From Codonopsis lanceolata (taxonomy: Eukaryota > Streptophyta > Magnoliopsida > Asterales > Campanulaceae): 64,000 bases of DNA. A program made the translations under genes and the position numbers. Location of the stretch: assembly GCA_013146195.2 (NCBI GenBank), contig CM028383.1, forward strand, positions 21,143,995 to 21,207,994, read 5' to 3'. Below the pieces are notes generated by a model. That model searched no databases. It was not told where the DNA came from and worked only from the letters and a program-made list of their open reading frames with translations. Shown here piece by piece: positions 35,016 through 47,170 of the stretch. How positions within the stretch are numbered: the first letter of the stretch is position 1; the number at the start of each line of letters is the position of its first letter.

Positions 35016-36614
35016 TCAATTCACTAAATGAAACTTAAAGCCTTCCGACTGCCTTTCCCCCAAGAAATCTCTTTCCAACTTCTCTAGTCTTTGCCTTATT
35101 GTGGCTGGAATCACAAAGTGCGATAGAAAATAGGTCGGTAAATTAGAAAGAGTGTTCTTGATTAAGACTAATCTCCCCCCTTTAGAAAGGAGTTGACGCT
35201 TCCACCATGCCAATCTCTACTCGAAGCGCACAATCACCGGATTCCACAATTCCCTACACTTCTATTCGACTATGCACCTATGGGAAGACCAAGGTAAGAG
35301 GAAGGAAGAAAAGCGGACTTGCACCCAAAGAACGAAGCTAGAGCCCCAACATTTTCCACAACCCCTACAGAGATGATTTCACTCTTGGAAATGTTAACTC
35401 AAAGTCCTAAAATTGCTTGAAAGAATAATAGTACCAATCGTAGATACCCCAACTTAGCCTTATCTGCACCGCAAAATATCGTGTCATCTGCAAAAAGAAG
35501 ATGGGATACCGACACCTCCCTCTCCCCTCCACTTTCCTCCCCACCTTGAAATCACTTATAAGACCTTCCGGCGCTGCCTTCTCTAACATCCTGCTAAGAG
35601 CCTTCATAACAACAATAAACAAAAACGGGGACAAAAAGTCACATTGACGCAAGCCCCTTGAGCTTGAAAAAAACCCTGATGGTTCCCCATTCACCAAAAC
35701 AGAGAAGCGTACCATAGAGATGCAGAATCGGATCCATTGGACCCATTTAATACCAAACCCCATCCTTTCCAACATGTAAAGCAAAAAATCCCAATTCACA
35801 TTATCAAAAGCTTTCTCAATATCCAGCTTACACAATAACCCCGGAACACCACTTTTCAACCTGTCATCCACGACTTCATTGGCAATAAAAGACTCATCCA
35901 AAATCTGTCTATTCATCACAAAAGCGTCGACGCCGAAATAATCCTGCCCATTACCCTTTTCATTCTTTGGGCAAGCACTTTGGAGATAAGCTTGTAAATG
36001 CCACCAACCAAGCTAATCGGTCGAAAGTCTTTCAAATAGTCGCACCATACTTTTTTTTGGAATTAAGGCTATGAAGACAGCATTAAGGCTTTTTTCGAAT
36101 CTCAAACTAGAATGAAAAAACTGAAACACCTCCATGATATCCACCTTAACCACCGTCCAACAATGCTGAAAAAATGTCATAGAAAACCCATCGGGACCTG
36201 GGGCTTTATCTCCCTCCATCTTACGTAACACTGCTGCCACTTCCTCAGCCGAGAAGGGAAGCTCCGGCACTGCCAAGTCATCGGCACTAATTCTGTCAAA
36301 GGCAATTCCATCCAGATTTGGTCTCAAATCCCCACTTTCCACATACTGTCGCCTATAAAAATTCGCGATGCCATCTTTAATCTCTGCCTCATCTTCCAGC
36401 AGCACATCATTTATCTGGACAGAACTAATCTTTTTAGCTTCTCCACAAATCTTTGCCATCCTTTGAAAGAACTTGGTATTACTTCACGAATAAGAAGACT
36501 CTTCAACTCCTGCTGCACCCTAAGGGACTCTTCTGCCTCATCCAAAAGACCATCCCCTGCTCTCTCATCTAACCTGCATATCTCATCCGAAATGTATTTG
36601 ATTTTAAACTCCAC
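35016..36614 (-). pseudogene. LINE ORF2, reverse transcriptase part
   Basis: RNA-templated DNA polymerase of the LINE. Visible signatures are KAPGPDGFSMTFFQHCW (36190-36250 region), KLDIEKAFDNVNWDFL (35790-35830), NGEPSGFFSSSRGLRQ and, in a shifted frame near 35470-35500, the catalytic FADD. A frameshift lies just before FADD and others precede the fingers region. Confidence 0.85.
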
Positions 36615-36800
36615 CTTTCCGAAAACCTCTCTATTCCAAACTTTTAAGTCCTCCTAAAGTAACTTTAATTTTCTAGCTATTCTGAAGCTCAGATCACCTG
36701 CCACCAAGTAACCCGGGCTCTTTTAACCACATATTCTCAAACCGAAAAGGAGTTTTCCCTTTAGAAATACTGCCGCACTCAAGAAGCAAAGGCACATGAT

Positions 36801-37528
36801 CTAATGATAGCCTTGGTAAACAGGACCGAATAGAACCAATAAAGCAGCCTTCCCAATCCCCAAAATTAAGAATCTATCAATTCTCAAAAATTGTTGACGC
36901 TCCCCATTCCTAAACCACGTGAAATCACCCCCTACCAAAGCAAGATCCACCAACTCCATCTCATTAATGATATCATTAAATTCCATCATTTCTCTAGAAT
37001 AAATACGAGAACCACAACGTTCATGAAGGAATTCTAACCACATTAAAGTCACCCCCTACACACCACGGCACATCCCATCTAGCCTTTGTTCCTTTAATTC
37101 TATCCAAAATCTTTCCTTAGCAGCAGTGCTACACGGCCCGTAAACCCCTGTAAAGAGCCAATATCTGCTATTATCCACAGTCTTCTTCAGCAAACACAAA
37201 ACTGAGAATTCATCTAGACTTTCGACAGAACACATTTGTCCCACATAACTAACACCCCCCATCAGCCCCCTACAGAACCTAAGTGAACCCAATCCACTCC
37301 TCTAGCACTCCAAACACTATCAATGATACTAACATCAACCTTCTCCATTTTCGTTTCTTGAAGACAAACAACATGCGGTTTCCATCTCCTGATCAATCCT
37401 TTTATCAGTGTTCTTTTGTTTACATCATTAAGACCCCATACATTCCAAGAAACAATTCTTAGATGCATATTAAACAATTTTTTCCTTCTTCTCCCCCCCC
37501 CCTTCCTTGCACATGAACATGTCAACAT
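36801..37528 (-). pseudogene. LINE ORF2, AP endonuclease part
   Basis: The LINE endonuclease nicks target DNA to prime reverse transcription. Seen here: an N-terminal LRIVSWNVWGLND, then VVCLQETKMEKVD with the catalytic Glu. In other frames come WLFTGVYGPC, VGGDFTWFRNG and a final LVLFGPVYQGYH segment. The shifts between frames show decay. Confidence 0.8.
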
Positions 37529-38022
37529 TAAGACTGCTGCACAACTGTTTAAGCTCCCTTTTACGTTTCCCCCTAGTTTTGTTCAGCCTCTTGCAGCCTG
37601 TCTCCCCCTGATGACCCCCACTTCTCGATGTCCAGAAGTAAGAAGTAAGTCCAGGATCTGATCCTCATATCCTGAACCAGACACCCCCAAAACCTTCCCA
37701 ACACCTTTAGCTTTTTGTTTAACCCACACCGAGATATCCTCATCCACCTCTTACGCCACTTCACAAATATCACGTTTTATAGTGATCGGAGTACAGGAAA
37801 TAGGTTCACCTTCCTCCTCTGGCAACTCCTCCTCCAGCTTATCACTAGGCAAAGAAGACTCAGTCCCAAAATTCCCATCATTCGAGAGCTTCACTTCCTG
37901 CCCCAGGCTTAACTTGATAGGCTGCAGAACTTTCTCACCTGCCACTAAACCTTCTGTTACTACCAACTCCTTGAAGAGACAACGATCCTCAAGACTTATC
38001 CCAGCTGCCACGGTGAAGATCT

Positions 38023-39562
38023 CTACCGAAAACCCATTCCAGAAAATCCCAAGATTCTGCCATTCCCGAATTGGATAAAGATCCTGCTTCGTTGAGACCA
38101 GTCAAACAAACACTGATCTTCAGCGACCTCTACAAGCAAAGCCCTTTTCGAAGCCACCCCACTAGACTCTGCCGGAGAATGAGTCGAAGCAACCTCCTTG
38201 ACAATATTTCCATCCACCGAACATAGGCTATAAGTCTGCAACCTCGACATTTGAGTCGAAACAGCCACCCTGCCCTTCAATCTGAGTCTTCGACCAGGCC
38301 TACCCAACCTTAAATGGATAGACCTCTTCAGAAATGAACCCCTCTGCCTGTCTCAATATTAACGTTTTGGACTTCAGCCCCATCTACCAAAATAGGATTA
38401 ACTGGAACCCCCATTGGATTTAAGTAGTCCAGAGGGACCTCCGGCCCACCCCTAAAAATAGCCTCCAAATAAACCTGTTGAGCCTGTCGTATCTCAGGAT
38501 GTAAATTAAATTCATTTGGGTTTTGTAAAGAAATAGGCCTAGATTCACCAGCTACCGGCTCGGTTTGGCCCACCTCATGTTGACCCACCTTGGCCTGAAG
38601 CTCGCCATCCCCCAAAACGGCACTGTCTCCCTCAAAATATTTAATATTTGAATCGTTGGCAGCCCACGTGCCTGTTTCAACGCTGGCACTGCACCCTGCC
38701 TCTAGTACTTTTTCTGACGCCACACGTAATTAGACTGTACTGTACGTGCACCCTTCCACGGTTCCACCATTTTCGCCACCTTGCTTCGTCTTCTCAAGCT
38801 AGGCTCTCCTCCGCCACGACTCCCCTCCCCACACCGAGTCCGGCCAACGGCTTTCGTCTCAACCCAAATAGGTACCTCGAAAGTGTTCACACCCTCCGCG
38901 ATGCTAATCATAGACGGAAACTTTGACCTAGAATGGACCAAAATTCTAGCCCACCTCAAATCACCCTGTATCTTTGTCTCTACATCGATATCAATGATGC
39001 CTCCACACAAATCTCCAATAGCACGAAACACCTTACTACCCCAGAGATGAATTGGTAGCCCCACAGCTCAAATCCACACCGAAGTGGGTTTCCTCCCTTC
39101 TCGTTAGCAACAAGCAAACGGATTACATCTCTCCAAGAACAGAGGTTGCGAATCAAACACCAAAGATTTAGATGATAGAATCCTTCCCGCCTCCTCCTTG
39201 GACGGAAAAACAAAGAGAAAGAGCTTCTCTAGCATGACCTTAACTCCAACACCACCTGCCGTCTTCCACCTTAGGTCTACCCACCTCTGCATCTCGACCT
39301 TGGTCGGAATCAGACAGTCATGATCCCCAGCCCTCCCCACCTGGCATCTCTCCAAGAACGTATAAGCCCCTCTACAAGAGTTGTCCTCCACCTGTATGTC
39401 TCCTCCAACTCTAAGCTTTGGATTCTGAACACAAGATACTAAATCCGACCAGGGTGGAATCTCTGCTGCTTCCTTGTAAGATTTAGGTGGTTGCTTGGAC
39501 CCAGAAGAGCTGAAACCTGCAAAACTTCGAACCTTACCCACCACCCAGCTCCCCACAGCCAA
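38023..39562 (-). pseudogene. LINE ORF1 remnant (DUF4283-like RNA-binding protein)
   Basis: Fragments in different frames give, in order, a DUF4283-like part (about 39104-39360, with LFVFPSKEEAGRILSS) and then GLPIHLWGSKVFRAIGDLCG with WARILVHSR (38850-39064). A Ser/Pro-rich tail follows. This protein normally coats LINE RNA. At least three frame changes and stops separate the pieces. Confidence 0.7.
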
Positions 39563-40649
39563 CTGTCCCTTCAGGGATACAAATCATCTTTATGAACTCT
39601 CTCGCCAACATACGGCGACTGGACCCTTCACGGCGACTGAAGAATTTCCCCAACCTATTGAACTCTCTCGCCAACATCACTTCCCTTATCTTCCCATGTC
39701 TCTTCCTCCAGAAAACTCCTTTGAACTATGCCACCTTCTCCATCCACTCACAAACCCAGACCAACTCGTGGCTGGAGATCACTAACTCATGAAGTTTACC
39801 TCTGGATCTCTCCTGGAATCGAAACAAATCTCCCACCTGCTCTCTCCATCTGTGCATTTTTAACAATTTCCTTCATGTGTTGAAAAAAGTTCTCTCCATT
39901 TTAAATTGATGATTAATAACTTAGTATCTCCACAACATTCAATTTGAGTTCGACTTCTATTTTTTTTTAAATTGTCTCTTTTTGAAAGAAATTTGCTTTG
40001 TTCTATAATTACTATGTTCAACTTCAAAAAATTGTTTCTCTTTTTGATTTTTTTTTACTTTGTTCTATATTTAATTTGTGTTATTAATATTTAATATTAT
40101 GTTAGAACTTAGTTTTATGTATTATGCTCACTTATAACATGTTTTGTTGATAATTGTTAAATTATATGTATTTCATATATTTTTCCTTAGTATTGTTTCC
40201 GTGAGCGCCTTTTTAGCGCCTCGCCTCTCGCCTCAAATATGGACTTATCGTCTTTTTTGCGCCTATCGACTTTGACAACTATGCGGAGAAGAAAGAGAGG
40301 CGGCAGTGGAAGAGGTAGTGGGTCAATGAAGATGGGTTGGTGATGGTGGTGGTGGTCCAGTGATATGGAGGTGAGGATCGTGAGTTTGTTATTGTGTGTG
40401 CGCACTCCGGTAAAGAAGACGGAAAAGACTGAAGTGAGGGGGTCTATGAGAGAGAGAGAGAGGGGGGGGGGAGGTAGGTGAAGTGGGTTACGGGTTGGTT
40501 TTATATGTGTAATTCCACAACGCACACAACAGTCCCATCCCTCCCCCTTCCTCCGGTAACCCGATTTAACCCAATAATCTACGGGTCATGGCCCACTTCA
40601 ACCCGTTACCCACCCTAACCCAACCCAACTCACCCAATTGCTAGGCCTA

Positions 40650-41205
40650 CCTTAGTGTATACGCCCGAAGTGTTGAATGATTCGCGAGATAATTAAAAGA
40701 GTATCCTCATTTTGCAGTAAACAAAAGATTCACACAGTCACTGCATCACAAGTCAATTCTTATATTTCCGTGTATAATCACTTTGTTTTTGTCTAAGTGG
40801 GGCACTTTTCTGTGCAACATTATAACCTAAGCTTCACGCTTCGGGACATGTTCTTGATAATGAAATCCTCCCAAAGCAATGCAAACACCAATAGGTATTA
40901 AACAAGCAACAACACTCTGAGCTATAATGAGCGGCCCAAATGAAGGTTTTTGACAGTTCAAGGGGAAAAAAAATCTGGTAAATGAGCCAAGTCTAAATCA
41001 AGCCCCAATCTTAAACATTCAGACATAAAGAGGGTCATTCCCCACCTGGGGTGGCTGTAACAAAACATTGAGACAAGATAATGTTTATGAATAAATGCAT
41101 CGTAAATATTAAGGACTAAATAATATAATCACATCTAAGTAGTTAAGGACTGGAAAAATATTGCCTTTCTCTTATTGAAGGACCCCCGATATCAAAGCCC
41201 ATTTC
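40650..41205. other. Intron-like unique sequence between the two transposon blocks
   Basis: No repeat or exon was recognised. It is presumably original STE24 intron sequence, because the same stretch lies on both sides of the nested insertion. Confidence 0.35.
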
Positions 41206-43900
41206 TTTTTCTTTTTTTTTTTGATAAGTATAAGTATTATTAACAGGCGTCAAAAAAGGAGACGCTACCTTATACACCGGAAGTATACATACACTAAACT
41301 ATCAACCAAAAGACCCAAACCTAGTTACAAAAAGGATCCTCTAAAGTTGGATCTGCAGTTAAGCACCAGAATCTCAAATACCATATGAAAAGACTTTTTG
41401 ATTCCTACAAAATCAGATTCAATGTTCTCAAAAGCCCTTTTATTCCTCTATTTCCAGATGGTCCACCAAATAGCTGAAGGGGCATACTTCCAAAAAGCAC
41501 TCCTATTTCGGGTAAAAGAAGGTCATCCCCTGCTTAATCAATAATAGTCCCGGCATAACCCACAAAACATCGAGAGAGGAAAGGGAGTTCCATAACTCCT
41601 AGCCATAGAGCAAAATGGAGCAACAAATGATTTACATCCTCCTCTTCACTTTTGCATGCGCAAAGACCGATTAACATAAATCAAACCCCGTGATCTCAAA
41701 TTTTCCCCCGTCAATATGACGCCCCTGGCTGCTTCCCAAACAAAAAAAGCTACCCGATCGGAGATTTTATGTTTCCATATTTCCTTCCATGGGAACAAAC
41801 TTTTTTCCTTCTCCATCAACTTAGAGTATAAAGATCTAACAGAAAACAATCTGTTATTAGAAGCCTCCCGTATAATTTTATCTTCACTCAAAACCGCCTC
41901 TTGAACCCCGAGCAAATCCATGAACTCGCATCAAGCCACAATCTCCCAATCATGCAGATTTGCTAAAAACAGACTCCAAAGGTCTGCACTCCCTTGATTG
42001 ACCACCAACGAACTCACCATTTCCTCCTTATTGACCTACAATGTTGTAAAGGTTAGGAAACATCGGTTGCAAGGTATTAGTACCGCACCAAAATCCTTCC
42101 GAACCCGACTTGATTTCCGGCCCTACCTCAAATTTGATGAACCATGTTGATAGCATACCATACTCCCATAATACCTTTCCACACTAGATCCATGAGAGGA
42201 GAACTTTCTTTGGGAACCAAAGATGATCACCCTGCCTCCATATTTGCTCACCACTAACCTCCTCCATACGACTCTTTATCCACTAAAACTTCCAAAGCCA
42301 CTTGCCCAGAGCCTTGTTGAAGAATCGAGGTTTTTAACTCCAAGACCCCACTCTCCTTGTTAGAGCACACGAGTTCCACTCGACTAAATGATAATTCCTC
42401 TTCTCTTTGTCTCCTTCCCAAAGGAAATCTCTTTCTAACTTCTCAAGTCTTTTTAAAACCGAGACAGGGGCCATAAATAACTATAGAAAATAAGTGGGAA
42501 GATTAGAAAGAGTACTCTTAATAAGAGTAAGTCTTCCACCCTTTGATAAGAAACGCGTCTTTTCCACCCGCCAACCGCCTTTCAAATCTAACCATAGCGA
42601 GTTCCACACATTTTGTTCTTAAAAGGCGAACCAAGATAGGTAAACCAAGGTACGAAGTAGGAAGATTAAACGCGCAGCCAAAGAACGAGGCTAAAACCTC
42701 CACGTTATCCACTCTACCTAAGGGAATTAACTCACATTTCAAACATTAGTCTTCAAGCCCGATAGATCTTGGAAAATCAGCAAAAATTAGGCGAAGGCAG
42801 CCCGATCGCTATCGCATCGCAGCAAACTAGGGTATCATCGGCAAAGGAGGTGAGAAATAGTAACACCCGACCTAGGATCATTACCCACCTCGAAGCCCTT
42901 AATAAAGCCTCCCGGCAATCGCGCCTTATCAATGAGCCGATCGAGGGCCTCCATAACCACAATGAAAAGGAATGGAGAGAGGGATCCCGTCGACGCAAAC
43001 CTCTCGAGCTCGAGAAAACCTTCAGCCGACCGTTAATAAGAACAGAAAACCGCAGAAATGCGAGAATAAAACCCACTTTTCCATTTCTCTCCAAAACCCA
43101 TTTATATCCAAGAGATAAATCAAGAATTCCCATCTAACATGATCGTAGGCCTTCTCCACATCCAAACTTGCACGTAATCCACTGCACTCGCTCCGCGCAC
43201 CTCGAATCGACCACTTCATTAACAATCAAAGGTTGCTTCTGAATCCGACGATCACCCACAAAAGCATCTTTGCGATTCGATATTACTTTGCCAATCACTT
43301 TTCTCATTATGTTCGACATACCTTGAGATCGCCTGTAGATCTTTGCCAATGAGGCTTATAGGTCTGAAGTCTTTATACTCCTCTGCCCTTTCTTTTTGGG
43401 AATAAGAGCAATAAACGATGTATTGAGACTTTTTTGAATCCTTCCTCCTCAAAGAAAGAGCGGAAGACCTCCATAACATCATTTTTAACCACTTCCCAAC
43501 AATATTTGAAAAATTCAAGAGTATAACCATCGGCCCAGGCAGGGGCCTTATCACCTTCGGACTACCCAAAGCCTCCACCACTTCTTCATTAAAATTTTGT
43601 TCTAAGAAACTCCTATCCTCCTCAATCGACTATTGAACGTAATCCCATCTAAATCCAGCTCTCTCCTCTATCTTCCGAGAAACGACTTTTGGTAGAACTC
43701 TACAAAAGCCTCTACCGATTTGATTCTCATCTTCGTCACGCTACCATCAATATTCAAGATGTTGATCTCGATTGAAATTTTGTGCGCGCTAGCCATCTTA
43801 TGGAAGAATTTTGAATTTTTATCGCCTCTTTTAGCCACAAGACCCCTGGATTTTTGCCTCCAAATTTTATCTCTTCACAGATGAGCAACCTTTTTCATCC
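41206..43900 (-). mobile_element. Second L1-type LINE, truncated by the assembly gap
   Basis: The minus-strand 3' end is TATACTTATCAAAAAA (41206-41230). Moving upstream there is a zf-RVT region (41646-41921, with LFPWKEIWKHKISDRVAFFVW). Reverse transcriptase with SFADDTLVC lies near 42830 and RASLDVEKAYDHVRWEFL near 43150. Fragments resembling the fingers domain reach 43580. Stops and shifts are frequent. The endonuclease and ORF1 would lie beyond 43900, in the gap. Confidence 0.85.
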
Positions 43901-44000
43901 NNNNNNNNNNNNNNNNNNNNNNNNNNNNNNNNNNNNNNNNNNNNNNNNNNNNNNNNNNNNNNNNNNNNNNNNNNNNNNNNNNNNNNNNNNNNNNNNNNNN
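43901..44000. other. Assembly gap of exactly 100 N
   Basis: A run of exactly 100 N, a size commonly used for gaps of unknown length. A LINE ends abruptly on one side and the start of a FRO intron lies on the other. The STE24 5' exons and the remaining FRO exons are both absent from the flanks, so the true gap is probably several kilobases, or the join is wrong. Confidence 0.95.
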
Positions 44001-44016
44001 AATGAATTTGGCAAAC

Positions 44017-44212
44017 CTTGATCTCCTAGGAACTTAGAATTGGTGTGAGCTTGAATCTTGGTCAACCAAGACTCATTATATGTTGCTGTGGGCATAATGA
44101 TCCACATAAATAGATACCCAATTGAGGTCACCACTATTAACCCCATTATCCCTCCCTTAATGGCCTTCCTTCCTCCATGTGAGGAAGCTGCTGCTGATCT
44201 CTTTTCCACCAT
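44017..44212 (-). CDS. FRO: Ferric reduction oxidase, exon 1 only (partial)
   Basis: 65 codons plus one base, starting MVEKRSAAASSHGGRKAIKG, then one membrane helix (IMGLIVVTSIGYLFMWIIM). It ends ...KFLGDQ before a GT donor, in the same phase and position as exon 1 of the complete FRO gene at 63 kb (...YFGTQ before GTTTTA). In this family the N-terminal helix precedes the haem-carrying helices. Sixteen bases of intron remain and then the assembly gap begins, so exons 2-8 are unseen. The coding part itself is undamaged. An upstream frame extending to 44278 is open, but the ATG at 44212 is preferred because it follows the TATA box and aligns with the remnant at 56.5 kb. Confidence 0.85.
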
Positions 44213-44340
44213 TGAAACTACGTTACTCTCTCTCTCTCTCCCCGTCCCTCCCTCTCTCTCAACAACACACGCACGCACTGTGCTTTGCTTTGGGCTTTGC
44301 CTTTCTTTCTTTTTTTTTTTACATATTTTATATATAGCAT
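44213..44340 (-). promoter_or_regulatory. Promoter and CT-rich leader of the partial FRO copy
   Basis: On the minus strand, GCTATATATAAAATATG (about 44325-44340) is a good TATA box some 115 bases before the ATG. A GAGAGA (CT) tract lies at 44225-44260. The leader is clearly similar to the sequence at 56547-56630 beside the FRO remnant, including the CTTTGGG words. Confidence 0.55.
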
Positions 44341-44952
44341 TAAAAGAAACTAAACATTACTCTAATATTTATAAAACAATCAATTTTTTTTTTTCTTAAA
44401 CGGTATGTCGATCAAAGAGAACGATAATGAGTATTAATTAACATACTTACTAAGTAGTAAATACTGTCCCCAATTTACTAAGTGTTTGTTTGTTGCGTTT
44501 TTTGGAGTGACTTTTAACTTAATTAAAATAAATCATATTTAAAGTGTTTATTTTAGCTTATAAACTAAATAAGTCATATTTAAAGTGTTTATTTTATCAT
44601 TTCAAAAATGACACGTGGCAGCAACATTGAAAATTTAATTAAAGTAAAAAAACTTTTACCATTTCAAATTTGATAAAATCTATCCAATAACAATTGTGAT
44701 AATATCAAATGTGATAAAAACTAACTTTATCTCTGAAACTTTAAAATCAATTGTGATAATATCAAATTTATCATAACTAACCAGTAAAAATTTATCATAA
44801 ACTAATTACAAAATTTAATGTGATAAAACTTTTATGAGTAAAAAACTACAATTTATAAGAGGGTGACACGTGGCATCACATAATTTTTTAAATTTTTTAC
44901 ATTTCACGTAAAGCCGCCACGCGCGTGAGTGGCTTCGCTTGTTTAGTTATAA
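44341..44952. other. Helitron-family fragment and AT-rich DNA
   Basis: GTGACACGTGGCATCACAT and AAAGCCGCCACGCG (44862-44925) match the 5'-proximal words of the Helitron family in this window, in minus orientation. Only part of an element is present. TGTGATAATATCAAAT words repeat at 44695-44770. Confidence 0.5.
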
Positions 44953-46837
44953 CTAGGTTATACCAAATGCGATGTCACGGTTTTAAGATTTTTGCAAAAG
45001 TTGTTATAAAGAATTTTCTAAACTCGTTGTATTTAGAATATTTTAAACTAAACGAAAAGGGTAAATACTAAAATGTATATATGAATGAGTGATATAAAGA
45101 TGCACATTCAATTTCTTTGCGAGAAAAGAAGTTAAAAGACAAATGTTGTTGTTCATTATAAAAATAAACCATGATTGCAAAATAATATAATAAAAAAAGA
45201 ACGAAAGAGATTTAAGCAAAGACAAAGTATATCCGAAATATTAAAAGCAAAAAAATATAAAGGAATAAAGCTTGCAATGAGAATATTATCCAATCAATGT
45301 AATCAAAGAGAGAGATAAAGGTAGATGGATATTTGTATTTAAGTGGGTAAAAAGATGAGATATAATAATAATCTCAAAGATTGCTTTTGGTATACAAAAT
45401 ATATATAGTTACTCGTTAAGCAATTTTTCTTCTTCACTTCTTCTTCAGTCGAGAAGTATGGGGATTTCTTAGCATGCAAGCAACTTTCCTCATGGTAGGA
45501 CTAAATGCAACCTTATTCTCAACTCATGTCATTGCAATATTGAATGGTAACATTTTCCAAATGGATAAAGTCAAACAAGAAGTTGAATCTAACATTGCTA
45601 GTTACCACTAATGCAAAATCATATGGTTGAAAGAGCTTTATGTCATCTCCTATATATTCTTTGTCATCAACATAACTATATATGTCCATACCATCACCAA
45701 ACTCACATACATACATTTTGCGGTGATAAGCTCAAGGATTACTACATAGTAGCTATAAATGTTGCTTTTCTCATTCATTTGTAGCATGTATGTGTATTAT
45801 ATTGTAAACATTGTAAAACGGATAAATTTTAAAAAAATTAAATCAATTATATTTTTTTCCATGCTTATTCACAAACATATTTAATAACAATATTAATTAA
45901 AATATTAAATATATAGGTAATTTATAATAAATTAAAATTTATTAAACAACTCATATCAAAGAGGAAGTGCTAATAATAACAAGTAGCAAAAGTTTAAGGG
46001 ATCTAACAGAAAAATTAGAAAACTAACTTTAACAACCCAACAGAAACTAATGGAAACTAACGGAAACTAACATAACTAAACACCACCAACCCGGCTTGGT
46101 GGTCAAGCGGCTCAGGACTAAGGACGGCGGGTGGTGGCGGTCGACGACGTCTGCCACTTCAAATTATTTTTTTTTCTATTCATGAACAAAAATCGAAATT
46201 ATAAAGAATGGGTTTAGAAAACATAACTTACCTTGTTTGAATTGAGAAAGAGAGAAAATCTAGAGAGAATGATTTTTTATGATAGTTTTTGGTTTAATTT
46301 GTATGTTTTTTTGTTCAAATTTTTGTTTTTGTTATTCATAGTGACCAAGGGTAATATAGTAATTTCATAATCAAAAGTGTTGTATTAAGTATTTTCTACG
46401 TGTTGTGTTAAGTATGCCCCAATTAGAAAAGTAAGAAATTTGAGAGACGTACCGATAAGTGGATTGAATTACGACGGTTAAAATCTCTTGTAGATGAGGG
46501 AGGATTATAAATTTTAAATGTCTAAGTAGATTTAGGATTTAATTTAAGATTTTTATCCAAATATATAATTTATGAGGTATGATATTAAAAACAAAATCTT
46601 AAATCTCTATCATAAATTTGTTTTATCTTATCTAATTAGTTTTAAGATTTTTATCTTATTTTATTAGATTTATGATTTTTATCTTAAATTAATTTATTTG
46701 GGAAAAAGAATTTTTTTTTACCATTTCGAATGTGACACATGGCATCAAAAAATCTCTTTAAAACTTTTAACTTTTTACAGAAAGCCGCCACGTAATAATA
46801 GCAACTTCTGTTTTAGTATTATTTATAGATTAATAGA
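44953..46837 (-). mobile_element. Non-autonomous Helitron, minus orientation
   Basis: The minus-strand 5' end is A|TCTATTAATCTATAAATAAT, followed by CAGAAGTTGC and ACGTGGCGGCTTTCTG. The 3' end is a worn hairpin region (ACCGTGACATCGCATTTGG) then TATAACCTAG followed by T. The ends match the family at 16244-17461. It inserted beside or into an older relative (44.86-44.95 kb). No Rep/helicase is encoded. A GC-rich patch (46085-46150) may be captured DNA. Confidence 0.6.
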
Positions 46838-47170
46838 TTAGATATAAATCATTCAACCAATATCATACACTATCAGCTATCATTCCACAAGCCATCAGTT
46901 GACACAAACAAGCTCTTAATACAGCTCCCATCAAAAAGACCAGAACATCCCTCAACTATTTAAAATTGCCGGTTATCTTAACGGTTTAAAAAAATACAAT
47001 TCAGTAAAACAAATGTGTATAACTAATCATACAGTGTCAAAATATTCCACAACTATTTAAAATTACCTGTTATGTTAACGGTATAAAAGAAATAAAACAA
47101 TTTAGCAAAAAAACTAATTTTTCTAATTGGTTTAAAACAATTATTCGAAGAGAAAAAAATCCAATTTTTA
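46838..47170. other. Intergenic DNA with a short direct repeat
   Basis: ACTATTTAAAATT(G/A)CC recurs at about 46957 and 47049, each followed by (T)TAACGGT. Otherwise nothing is recognised. Confidence 0.4.

Larger units (their letters stand above)
33890..39850 (-). mobile_element. L1-type LINE, nearly full length, degenerate
   Basis: Read on the minus strand the order is ORF1 (DUF4283-like), AP endonuclease, reverse transcriptase and a C-terminal zinc-binding (zf-RVT) region, the layout of plant L1 elements. Frameshifts and stops break every module, so it is inactive. The ends are approximate: no clear poly-A tail or TSD was found. The 3' part near 33915-33950 resembles the 3' end of the second LINE at 41240-41290. 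It sits inside the inner hAT element. Confidence 0.85.
32886..40283. mobile_element. Inner hAT element with perfect 8-bp TSD
   Basis: CGGAGAAG is duplicated exactly at 32878-32885 and 40284-40291. The termini are CATAGTTGTCAAAG on the left and the same 14 bases in reverse complement on the right. Subterminal GGCGCC/GCGCCT words are common at both ends. The interior carries a small TIR element and a LINE; without them it is about 1 kb with no transposase frame. The fresher TSD shows it inserted after the outer hAT element. Confidence 0.85.
32290..40649. mobile_element. Outer hAT-type element (host of the nested insertions)
   Basis: The left end TAGGCCTGTCAATTG faces a right end that reads TAGGCCTAGCAATTG in reverse, and both are followed by AACCC/GGGTT-rich sequence. 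The flanking octamers CCTTAACT and CCTTAGTG share their first five bases, consistent with an aged 8-bp hAT duplication. Removing the inner insertion leaves under 1 kb, so this was a short non-autonomous element. No transposase is visible. Confidence 0.6.

Noticed and set aside
37416..39792. Plus-strand frames across the LINE
   Set aside because: They are antisense to recognisable LINE endonuclease and ORF1 segments.
43895..44278. Longer FRO start upstream at 44278
   Set aside because: The added 22 residues are encoded by the GA-rich leader. The ATG at 44212 aligns with the duplicated exon 1 at 56.5 kb.
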